Shown piece after piece: positions 24,966 through 32,716 of a DNA stretch of 64,000 nt (position 1 is its first letter; each line of letters starts with the position of its first letter). Under the pieces are notes generated by a model that saw nothing but the letters and a program-made list of their open reading frames with translations, was not told the DNA's origin and did no database searches. The stretch is from Actinoplanes sp. M2I2. GTDB taxonomy: Bacteria; Actinomycetota; Actinomycetes; Mycobacteriales; Micromonosporaceae. A program made the position numbers and the translations under genes. Location: assembly GCF_023544445.1 (NCBI RefSeq), contig NZ_JALPVJ010000027.1:62001-126000 (forward strand). The letters run 5' to 3'.

Positions 24966-26046
24966 GCGAGTGCTGGGGATCACGGCCGGTCAGGGGCCGG
25001 TGGGCGTTCCGGGCGCCCAGCGGCGGCTGGGTGCCCCGGCCCTCCAGCAGCGGGGTGGCGCGGTCCCAGCGCGGGCCGTTCCCGTCCTTGCGCCGCCGGG
25101 CCATCCCGGAGAGCGCCTCGAGCACGACGCGGTTCCCCAGCATCGCGGTGATCTCGGCGTGGTCGAACGGCGGCGACACCTCGACGATGTCCATGCCCAC
25201 CACCGGCAGCTCGTGGCAGACGCGGGACACGCTGTCGAGCAACTGCCGCGCGGTGAGACCGCCGGGCTCGGGGGTGCCCGTGCCGGGGGCGTGGCCCGGG
25301 TCGCACACGTCGATGTCGACCGAGAGGAAGACGCCGTCGCAGTCGTCGAGGGCGATGGCGAAGGCCTCGTCGAGCACCGCGTCGAGTCCGCGGTGGACGA
25401 TCTCGCTCATGTGGAACGAGGTCATGCCCTGGTCGGCCATCCAGTCCAGCGTCTCGGGGCCGGGCCAGTAACCGCGCAGGCCGAGCTGCAGGAACCGGTC
25501 GCCGCGGACCGCCCCGGACTCGATCAGGCGGCGCATCGGCTGGCCGTGGCCGTAGAGCGAGCCGAACTCGATGTCGCCGGTGTCGGCGTGCGCGTCGAAG
25601 TGGATGACCGAGACGCGTCCGGCGCCGTGGTGCCGGGCCACGCCGGCCACGTCGGGCCACGTGATCGTGTGGTCGCCGCCGAGGATCACCGGGATCGCGC
25701 CGTGAGCTGTGACGAAGGCGACGGCGTCCTCGATCGTGTCGCAGCTACGCTGGATGTCGCCGCTGAAAACCTCGAGATCGCCGGCGTCGCGTACGGTCAG
25801 GTCGCCGCCGAGGGCGTCGACGCGCATCGCCAGATGGGGCCGTGAGGCGTCGTGCGGCAGGTAGTCCGTACCGCGGATGACCTGCGGTCCGAAGCGGGCG
25901 CCGGGGCGATGGGAGGTGCCGCCGTCGAAGGGCGCGCCGAGGATGACGACATCGGCGCCGGCGTACGTCTGGGGGTCCTCCCAGTCGCAGGCGGGGACAC
26001 CCAGGAACGTGTAATCGGGGCCGAACATCGGTCCGTAGCGTGTCAC
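24946..26046 (-). CDS. Agmatinase/ureohydrolase family enzyme
   Basis: A 366-residue manganese ureohydrolase. All six metal ligands are present: H126 (GGDHT), D151, H153 and D155 (FDAHADTGD), and D244 and D246 (SVDIDVCDPGHAPGT). Such enzymes hydrolyse agmatine, guanidinobutyrate, guanidinopropionate or guanidine itself; the sequence alone does not choose. The last 45 residues (after LSGMARRRKDG) are Pro/Arg-rich and unlike the family end. They run into the relic ABC gene, so the tail may be recent. The start is a GTG at 26046. Relatives often sit beside peptide-type ABC transporters, which fits the relic. Confidence 0.9.
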   Translation of the reverse strand: MTRYGPMFGPDYTFLGVPACDWEDPQTYAGADVVILGAPFDGGTSHRPGARFGPQVIRGTDYLPHDASRPHLAMRVDALGGDLTVRDAGDLEVFSGDIQRSCDTIEDAVAFVTAHGAIPVILGGDHTITWPDVAGVARHHGAGRVSVIHFDAHADTGDIEFGSLYGHGQPMRRLIESGAVRGDRFLQLGLRGYWPGPETLDWMADQGMTSFHMSEIVHRGLDAVLDEAFAIALDDCDGVFLSVDIDVCDPGHAPGTGTPEPGGLTARQLLDSVSRVCHELPVVGMDIVEVSPPFDHAEITAMLGNRVVLEALSGMARRRKDGNGPRWDRATPLLEGRGTQPPLGARNAHRPLTGRDPQHSLPPAES

Positions 26047-26142
26047 GCTCGGGACTGTATCTCCATACAGTGGCTCGGTACAGCGTTTCTCCGCGCTGAT
26101 CGACGGGTACCGCGATCCGAAGATTTACAGGGAGGTCGGTAC

Positions 26143-27159
26143 ATGCGGACGCTCGGCGGGCGCTACCAGCTCGTGCGGCGCATCGGCGTCGGCGGCATGT
26201 CCGAGGTGTGGCGCGGCCACGACCGGGTGCTCGACCGCCCGGTCGCTGTCAAGATCATGGCACCCACGGTCGAGGGCACCCTGGGTGACGTCTCGGGGGT
26301 CGATCTCGTCCGGGCCGAGGCCCGTTCGGCCGCCCGGCTGGCTCACCCCAATGTGGCCGGGGTGCACGACTTCGGCACCTCGCGGCCCGACCCGGCCACG
26401 CGCGAGGTGCCCTACATCGTGATGGAGCTGGTGGAGGGGCAGACGCTCGGTGCGCACCTGGCCGCCGGGCCGATGGACTGGCGCATCGGCGTGCGGATCT
26501 GCGCCGAGGTGGCCGCCGCGCTGGCCGCCGCGCACGCTCACGAGGTCGTCCACCGGGACATCAAGCCGGCCAACGTCATGCTCACCCCGTCCGGCGCCAA
26601 GGTGCTCGACTTCGGCATCGCGGCCTCGGCCGGGGTTCCCGACCCCGACCCGGACGGGCCGGTGATGGGCACTCCGGCGTACGTGGCCCCGGAGCTCTTC
26701 GAGGGGGTGCCGCCCACCCCGGCGAGCGACATGTTCGCGCTGGGCACGGTGCTGCACCAGTGCATCACCGGGCGCCTGCCGTGGCGGGCCGAGTCGCCGA
26801 CCGAGCTGGTGCACGCCCAGCGCTACCTCGATCCCGACCCGCTGCCCGAGCTCGACGGCCTGCCGACCGAGGTGGAGGACCTGTTGTCGCGCTGCCTCAA
26901 CCGTGACCCGCGGGAACGCCCGACCGCGATGGTGGCCGCTCTGCTGCTGGCCGAGGCCGTGGACGCGCGCGTCTACGTGCCCATCCAGGACCTCGGCGCC
27001 ATGTCGGCCCGCTCGTCGATCTCGCCGTGGGATCAGCGCGCGGCCGACACCCCGACCTCGGTCGCGGTGCCGGACGGCCCGCCGGCCGACGGACCGCCGG
27101 CCGATCACGCCGCCGACGAGGCTGTGCAGGTCGGCGGCGGCAAGCACCGGGCCGACTGA
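26143..27159 (+). CDS. Soluble serine/threonine protein kinase
   Basis: A 338-residue Hanks-type kinase. It has the Gly-rich loop IGVGGMSEVW, K37 in VAVKIM, the catalytic loop HRDIKPAN with D139, DFG at 157-159 and MGTPAYVAPEL. After the kinase domain (to about residue 265) comes an Ala-rich helix and a disordered Pro/Asp tail (PDGPPADGPPAD). There is no membrane segment or PASTA/NHL sensor, so unlike PknB it is cytosolic. ATG 26143 has GGGAGG upstream. It is divergent from the agmatinase gene and tail to tail with the stress protein. Confidence 0.92.
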   Translation: MRTLGGRYQLVRRIGVGGMSEVWRGHDRVLDRPVAVKIMAPTVEGTLGDVSGVDLVRAEARSAARLAHPNVAGVHDFGTSRPDPATREVPYIVMELVEGQTLGAHLAAGPMDWRIGVRICAEVAAALAAAHAHEVVHRDIKPANVMLTPSGAKVLDFGIAASAGVPDPDPDGPVMGTPAYVAPELFEGVPPTPASDMFALGTVLHQCITGRLPWRAESPTELVHAQRYLDPDPLPELDGLPTEVEDLLSRCLNRDPRERPTAMVAALLLAEAVDARVYVPIQDLGAMSARSSISPWDQRAADTPTSVAVPDGPPADGPPADHAADEAVQVGGGKHRAD

Positions 27160-27179
27160 GCCCGGCTCCCCGCGGTCTG

Positions 27180-28046
27180 CTAACCCCGGGGCACGACCAC
27201 CAGCGGACGGCAGGCCCGGCGGACCAGCCGGGTCGAGACGCCCCCGAGCAGCACGCGCCGCGCCGGGCCGTAGCCCCGGGAGCCGCAGTAGAGCACGTCG
27301 ACCTCGGTCAGGTCGGCCAGAGCGTCGACGACGTCGCCGGCGATCACCTCCCACTCGGCCTCGAGGTCGGGCACCGACTCGGCGGCCCGTCGCAACGACA
27401 GCTCGTACGTCTCCCGGGCGGTCTCCAGGAACGCCCGCTCGACGTCGTCGCCGATGAGGAACGGCAGGCTCGCGTCGCCCTCGGCGACCACGGTGTAGAG
27501 CCGCAACGTGTCACCGGTGCGGCGGGCCATCTCGGCGGCGACGCTCAGCGCGGCCCGGCCGTCGGGCGTGTCCACATAGGCGACCCCGATGCGCCGCCGC
27601 TCGCCGGGCGGCGCGGGGAGCCCGGCCGGGGTGATCGCGACCGGGCAGACGCTGCCGGCCAGCAGGCGCTCGGCCGTGCTCCCGGCCATCAGCCGCTCCT
27701 TGGCGGCGTTGCGGCCCGAGCCGATGACCACCATCGAGGCGCCGAGCTGCTCGGCCAGGTCGTGCAACCCGTGCGCGGCCGACGACGACGCCACCATCCG
27801 ATAAGTGACCTCACAGGCCACGCCCTCGAGATCCTTGCGGGCGCCCTCCAGCACCCGCTCGGCGGCGCGGTGCCGGTCGGCCACCCATTCGGCGTCGATC
27901 CGGCCCGAGCCGAGCGCGGCCGGCGCCGGGTGCACGACGGCCACGACCAGCGGCGCCGCCAGCGTCTCGGCGAACCACCGGCTCAGCGTCACCGCGTCGG
28001 GCGAGGTGGGACCGCCGTCCACCCCGACGATCACCGGCCCGGTCAC
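27180..28046 (-). CDS. Tandem universal stress protein
   Basis: A 288-residue protein with two UspA domains (1-140 and 150-288). Both ATP-binding motifs deviate from G-x2-G-x9-G-S/T: the first reads GSGRNAAKERLMAGS (Arg in place of the second Gly) and the second GSRGYGPARRVLLGG (Gly in place of Ser/Thr). Nucleotide binding may therefore be altered. Its GTG start overlaps the permease stop (GTGA at 28043-28046), so it is translationally coupled to an amino-acid transporter, an arrangement that suggests it modulates transport. Confidence 0.9.
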   Translation of the reverse strand: MTGPVIVGVDGGPTSPDAVTLSRWFAETLAAPLVVAVVHPAPAALGSGRIDAEWVADRHRAAERVLEGARKDLEGVACEVTYRMVASSSAAHGLHDLAEQLGASMVVIGSGRNAAKERLMAGSTAERLLAGSVCPVAITPAGLPAPPGERRRIGVAYVDTPDGRAALSVAAEMARRTGDTLRLYTVVAEGDASLPFLIGDDVERAFLETARETYELSLRRAAESVPDLEAEWEVIAGDVVDALADLTEVDVLYCGSRGYGPARRVLLGGVSTRLVRRACRPLVVVPRG

Positions 28047-29521
28047 CGGGGGTCACCGTCCTCGGGCCGGTGCGGGTCGTTCTCGCGCGCCCAGTTCGGC
28101 GTCGAGCTCGCCTCGCGGCGCAGGCGGGAGTTCTTGTAGCCGTACAGCCAGTAGATGAGCACGCCGATCGCCAGCCAGACGACGAATCGGACCCAGGTGT
28201 CCCAGGGCAGGTCGGTCATCAGGTAGATCGCGAACGCGATGCCGATCAGCGGCAGCAGCGGCGACCACGGCACCCGGTAGGGCCGCGGCATCTCGGGACG
28301 GGTGCGCCGCAGCACGATCACTCCAATGTTGACCAGGATGAACGCGAACAGCGTGCCGATGTTGACCAGCTTGACGATCTCGCTGAGCGGCACCAGCGCG
28401 GCCAGGATGGCGATCAGCACGCCGAGGATGATGGTCAGCCGGGCCGGCGTGCCGTAACGCTGGTTGACCTTGGCCAGCCGCTGGGGCAGCAGGCCGTCGC
28501 GGCACATCGCGAAGAAGATGCGGGTCTGGCCGTACATGATGACCAGCACCACGCTGGTGATCGCGACGACCGCGCCGAGCGCCAGGACCGCGGCCGCCCA
28601 GCTGATGCCGGCGCCCTGGTCGAGGGCGGCGGCCAGCGGGGCGTCGCTCGACTCGAGCTGCTCGGGGGAGGCGATGCCGATCGCGCCGACCGTGGTGGCC
28701 ACGTAGAAGATCGTGCAGATGATCAGCGAACCGATGATGGCCAGCGGCAGGTCCCGTTCCGGCCGGCGAGCCTCCTCGCTGCCGGTGGAGACCGCGTCGA
28801 AGCCGATGTAGGCGAAGAAGATCACCGCCGCCGCCGTGGTCACCCCGTCGGTTCCCTCGGGGGCGAACGGCTGGAAGTTGCCGGTGCCGAAGTTCGCGAA
28901 CGCGACGACGATGAAGAACAGCAGCACGGCCAGCTTGACCACGACCATGACGAAGTTGACCCGGGCGCTCTCGCTCACGCCGCGGACCAGCAGGAAGGTG
29001 ATGGCCAGGACCACGAACACGGCGGGCAGGTTGAAGATGCCGCCGTCCTCGGGCGACTTGGCGATCGCGTCCGGCAGCGCGAAGCCGAAGGCCGCGTCGA
29101 GGAACGCGTTGAGGTTGCCGCCCCAGCCGACGGCGATCGCGGCGACCGAGACCCCGTACTCGAGGATCAGATCCCAGCCGATGATCCAGGCGACGAGTTC
29201 GCCCATCGTGGCGTAGGTGTAGGTGTAGGCGCTGCCGGACACCGGGATGGACGAGGCCAGCTCCGCGTAGGACAGCGCCGAGAACGTGCAGGCGACCGCG
29301 GCCAGCACGAAGGACAGGATGACCGCGGGCCCGGCGATGCCGGCCCCCTCGCCGATCACCACGAAGATGCCGGTGCCGATGATCGCGCCGACGCCCATCG
29401 CGGTCAGCTGCGTCGCGCCGACCGCTTTCTTGAGGCCGTGCCCCTCTTCCGCCGTCTCGGTGATGAGGGATCGGACGTCGCGCACCGCGAAGATGCCCGG
29501 CCGTCCCGAAGTAGTCGCCAT
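28043..29521 (-). CDS. APC-family amino-acid permease
   Basis: A 492-residue transporter with 12 predicted membrane helices and the APC signature GVGAIIGTGIFVVIGEGAGIAGPA in the first helix, followed by SGSAYTYTYATMGE. It resembles the cationic amino-acid transporter (CAT/YfnA) branch. It likely imports amino acids with protons. The ATG at 29521 is clear. The universal stress protein is coupled directly downstream. The divergent spacer to the STAS gene (29522-29736) holds no gene. Confidence 0.92.
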   Translation of the reverse strand: MATTSGRPGIFAVRDVRSLITETAEEGHGLKKAVGATQLTAMGVGAIIGTGIFVVIGEGAGIAGPAVILSFVLAAVACTFSALSYAELASSIPVSGSAYTYTYATMGELVAWIIGWDLILEYGVSVAAIAVGWGGNLNAFLDAAFGFALPDAIAKSPEDGGIFNLPAVFVVLAITFLLVRGVSESARVNFVMVVVKLAVLLFFIVVAFANFGTGNFQPFAPEGTDGVTTAAAVIFFAYIGFDAVSTGSEEARRPERDLPLAIIGSLIICTIFYVATTVGAIGIASPEQLESSDAPLAAALDQGAGISWAAAVLALGAVVAITSVVLVIMYGQTRIFFAMCRDGLLPQRLAKVNQRYGTPARLTIILGVLIAILAALVPLSEIVKLVNIGTLFAFILVNIGVIVLRRTRPEMPRPYRVPWSPLLPLIGIAFAIYLMTDLPWDTWVRFVVWLAIGVLIYWLYGYKNSRLRREASSTPNWARENDPHRPEDGDPR

Positions 29522-29736
29522 GTCGCCTCTCCCGTCATCGGCTCACGCCTATGTGACTTTGGGCATACCTGTGGTCACCGCGCAACCCGGGGACGACATC
29601 GATCGGAGTGACATCGGACCAAATAGGTACGCACCGGGTGTCCGCCGAGGCGGTGGAAACAGACGGCAGCCTGCGAGAACAGCGAACTGCGGGGTACCGT
29701 GGCGACGAGCGGGGCCGAAGGTACGGAGGTTCGGTG

Positions 29737-30087
29737 ATGGGCGAGGCGGTGATGACCACGCGGCGCCAGGCGGACGGTGCGCTCGTCGTCGACGTGCGCG
29801 GCAGCCTCGACGCGGCCACTGTCGGCGCGCTGCGCGACACGCTGCTCGGCACGGTGCACCGTGAACGCCCGGTGACCTTGATCGTCGACCTGCTGTACGT
29901 CACCTTCATGGACTCCCAGGGCATCGGAACGCTGGTCAGCGGCTACAACGCGGCCCGCGAGGTGGGCACCCGGTTCGTGCTGCGCAACCCGAGCGAGTTC
30001 GTCCACCGGCAACTGCGGGTGACCGGGCTGACCGAGATGTTCGGCCTGCCCGCGGAACCGTCGTCGAGCCAGACCTACACCCCCTGA
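29737..30087 (+). CDS. STAS-domain anti-sigma factor antagonist
   Basis: A 116-residue single STAS domain protein. The phosphoacceptor segment is FMDSQGIGTLV, with the conserved Asp-Ser pair. Partner-switching proteins of this kind release a sigma factor by binding its anti-sigma kinase when unphosphorylated. ATG 29737 has GGAGG seven bases upstream. No anti-sigma kinase gene adjoins it; a second STAS protein and a PP2C phosphatase lie 20 and 27 kb away in this window. Confidence 0.9.
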   Translation: MGEAVMTTRRQADGALVVDVRGSLDAATVGALRDTLLGTVHRERPVTLIVDLLYVTFMDSQGIGTLVSGYNAAREVGTRFVLRNPSEFVHRQLRVTGLTEMFGLPAEPSSSQTYTP

Positions 30088-30141
30088 ATCCCTTCCCCGA
30101 CAAGCCGCGCGTTCGGCCCCTGCGGCCCTTAGAGTGCGTTC

Positions 30142-30960
30142 ATGGAACGCGCGGCCGGAGCGAGCATCGACAGCGCCGTCCCGCTGCGACGTGATCCCGA
30201 CTGGCTGACTCTCCCGGCGGCCGCCGGTCGATGGTGGTCGCTCGACCTGCCCGTGAAAAACCTGCGGACCGAGCTCACCGCTCGCGTGTGGTCACCGGCC
30301 CAGGAGACCGCGCGCGTGCTGGTCGTCCATGACGGCCCCGACTACGACAAGCACGCCGGGCTGAGCCGCTACGTCGCCGCCTCGATCACCGCCGGGCGGA
30401 TCGAGCCGTGTCACCTCGTGCTGCTTCCGGCTGGGGACCGCTTCGACTGGTACGCGGCCTTTCCCGCGTACGCCCGGGGGCTCGGACAGGAGATCCTGCC
30501 GCGACTCACCGACCGCCTGTCGCCGGGCCGGCCGGTGGCCGGCGTCGGCGCCAGCCTGGGCGCCCTCGCGATGCTGCACTGCCAGCGCCGTCACCCCGAG
30601 TCCTTCGCCGGGCTCTTCCTGCAGTCGGGCAGCTTCTTCCAGCCGCGCTTCGACCGCCAGGAGTCGGGGTTCGGGCGTTACCTGCCGATCGTCCGCTGGA
30701 CCGGGCGGGTGATGCGGGCGGACGACGGCCCCGGCGTGCCGGTGACGATGACCTGCGGCAGCCTCGAGGAGAACCTGGCCAACAACCGCAGCATGGCCGA
30801 GGCGTTGCGCGCGCAAGGCTATGAGGTCACCTTGGCGCAGATCGAGGGCGGCCACGACTGGCCGGCGTGGCGCGACGCCTTCGACCCGCACCTGACCGCG
30901 CTCCTGCGCAGGATCTGGCCCTCCGGCCATCCACCCCACCACCGCACGACCAACGACTAA
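30142..30960 (+). CDS. Alpha/beta-fold esterase (esterase D/Fes-like)
   Basis: A 272-residue hydrolase of the putative esterase family. It shows the nucleophile elbow GVGASLGALAML with Ser, a likely acid in the SLEEN region, and a late GGHDW carrying the catalytic His. VHDGPDYDKHAG is a typical early loop. No signal peptide is visible. It is followed after 25 bp by the ATP-grasp gene on the same strand, and the two are probably cotranscribed. Enzymes of this shape cut ester or trilactone bonds, including those of siderophores. Confidence 0.87.
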   Translation: MERAAGASIDSAVPLRRDPDWLTLPAAAGRWWSLDLPVKNLRTELTARVWSPAQETARVLVVHDGPDYDKHAGLSRYVAASITAGRIEPCHLVLLPAGDRFDWYAAFPAYARGLGQEILPRLTDRLSPGRPVAGVGASLGALAMLHCQRRHPESFAGLFLQSGSFFQPRFDRQESGFGRYLPIVRWTGRVMRADDGPGVPVTMTCGSLEENLANNRSMAEALRAQGYEVTLAQIEGGHDWPAWRDAFDPHLTALLRRIWPSGHPPHHRTTND

Positions 30961-30985
30961 ACGCTCTATCTCCGGGGAGGCAGCC

Positions 30986-32224
30986 GTGGCGGACGTCGAG
31001 CACACCATCGGACTCTTGCTGGGAACGGAGGACGACTGGCCACGGGCCTACGAGGCGCTGATGCGGCGGCTCGGGGTGGTGAGCGGGCCGGACGGGAAAT
31101 CGCACCGGGTCGCCGCCGAGCGGGTGACCATCGAGCCGTTCAACCTGCGCGACAAGCCCCGCCACGACCTGGTCATCGACCGGCTGGCCTACTGGTACTA
31201 CCACCCGCGCGAGTGGCTCAAGAAGATCGCGCTGATGGACGACGTGTACCTGCTGAACAGCCCGTTCACGTTCCAGTCGATGGAGAAGCACGCGGCCTAC
31301 TGCGCGATGATGCGGCTCGGCCTCAAGGTTCCCGAGACGGTCCTCGTGCCGTACAAGAACCCCCTGGACAACAGCCGGTACGCGTACACGGCGGCCCGGT
31401 ACAACCAGCAGTTCGACCTCGACGCGACCGCCGCGCAGGTGGGCTATCCGATGTACATGAAGCCCTACGACGGCGGCGCCTGGGTCGGCGTCTCCAAGAT
31501 CCGCAACCCGGACGAGCTGCACGCCGCCTACGACGCGTCGGGCGAGCGGCTGATGCACCTGCAGGCCTCGGTCGAGGGCTACGACGTGTTCGCCCGGTCG
31601 CTGTCGATCGGGCCCGAGACGATGGTGATGAAGTTCCGCCCCGAGCAGCCGATGCACAACCGCTACGAGGTCGACCACGGCTTCCTCGGCGCCGCCCAGG
31701 GCGACGAGGTGATCACCATCTCGCGGCTGGTCAACGCGTTCTTCCGCTGGGAGTTCAACTCGTGCGAGTCGCTGGTGCGGGGCGACGAGGTGTACCCGAT
31801 CGACTACGCCAACGCCTGCCCCGACGTGGCCATCACCTCGCTGCACTATTACTTCCCGTGGGCGATGGCGGCGCTGTTGCGCTGGTCGGTGTTCTGCGTC
31901 GTGACCGGTCGCAAACCGCGCCTCGACATGGACACGTCGGCCTACTTCGCGATCGGCGACGACCCCTCCCTCTCGTACGCCGAGAAGCTGGCCGCCTATC
32001 GCAAGCTCGCCGACGACTACTTCGAAGCCGATCGGTACGCCGACTTCTGCGCCCGCCACCTGGGCAGTGTCGACGAGATCGTCTACGAGTGGGTGACGTC
32101 GGACGAATACCGGTCGCTGCTGCGCGAGACGATCCGGGCCACCTACCCGGTGCACGAGCACGAGAAGTTCCTCGCCCACTTCGGCGGCCTCACCGACGCC
32201 TGGATCCGCGACAACAGTCGCTGA
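30986..32224 (+). CDS. ATP-grasp family protein (glutathione synthetase/RimK-like)
   Basis: A 412-residue predicted ATP-dependent carboxylate ligase. GTG 30986 has GGGGAGG upstream. The ATP-grasp lid is visible as YPMYMKPYDGGAWVGVSKI, with later VMKFRPEQPMHNRYEVDHGF and the metal-binding DEVYPIDYANACPD. An N-terminal preATP-grasp region contains VIDRLAYWYYHPREW. No substrate-defining motif is recognised. The partner esterase suggests a cycle of ligation and hydrolysis on an amide, ester or peptide product. Annotated relatives are mostly hypothetical. Confidence 0.82.
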   Translation: MADVEHTIGLLLGTEDDWPRAYEALMRRLGVVSGPDGKSHRVAAERVTIEPFNLRDKPRHDLVIDRLAYWYYHPREWLKKIALMDDVYLLNSPFTFQSMEKHAAYCAMMRLGLKVPETVLVPYKNPLDNSRYAYTAARYNQQFDLDATAAQVGYPMYMKPYDGGAWVGVSKIRNPDELHAAYDASGERLMHLQASVEGYDVFARSLSIGPETMVMKFRPEQPMHNRYEVDHGFLGAAQGDEVITISRLVNAFFRWEFNSCESLVRGDEVYPIDYANACPDVAITSLHYYFPWAMAALLRWSVFCVVTGRKPRLDMDTSAYFAIGDDPSLSYAEKLAAYRKLADDYFEADRYADFCARHLGSVDEIVYEWVTSDEYRSLLRETIRATYPVHEHEKFLAHFGGLTDAWIRDNSR

Positions 32225-32260
32225 GCAAATTTGTCGGACCCGCGGGCTAGGGTCGTCAGC

Positions 32261-32716
32261 GTGCGGATCCGGATCGAGGGGCGTGACCTGCCGGCCCAGC
32301 TTGGTGGGCCGCGGGCTGATGCCCTGCGCCTGGCCAATGTGCACGTCGGGGTGCAGCGGCAGCGTGAGCCGGTCGGGCTCGTGCCCGCGTGGGCCCCGGC
32401 GGCCACCTGGGAGTTCGAGATCACGTCGCGGGAGGTCGACGAGTTGCTCGACGTGGGCGGCCCGTGGGTGCACGGCCGCCCGGGTGCCCGATTCCTGTAC
32501 CTGACCTGGGGCAACGTCGGCCACGACCCGGCCGCGGGCGACAGTTTCGCGATGTTCCGCCGGGCCAAGCTGCTGTTCGGGGACGTGCCCACCGCGATGC
32601 TGCGGTCGGCCCACTCCGGTGGCGTCCTCACCGCCGAGCTGGCGCTGACCGACGCCACCGGCGACCCCGTCTCCGCCCGCGTCCGCCCGCCCGACGTCGT
32701 CTGGTCGTGGCGATGA
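32261..32716 (+). CDS. DUF5990-like protein
   Basis: A 151-residue protein starting at GTG 32261 (MRIRIEGRDLP). It opens with the pattern RIEGRDLPAQLG...NVHVGVQR seen in the DUF5990 family and contains ATWEFEITSR and ARFLYLTWGN. There is no membrane segment. Its TGA overlaps the ATG of the SNF2 helicase gene (ATGA at 32713-32716), so the two are translated together. DUF5990 has no known function; coupling to a helicase suggests a nucleic-acid role, which is inference. Confidence 0.75.
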   Translation: MRIRIEGRDLPAQLGGPRADALRLANVHVGVQRQREPVGLVPAWAPAATWEFEITSREVDELLDVGGPWVHGRPGARFLYLTWGNVGHDPAAGDSFAMFRRAKLLFGDVPTAMLRSAHSGGVLTAELALTDATGDPVSARVRPPDVVWSWR

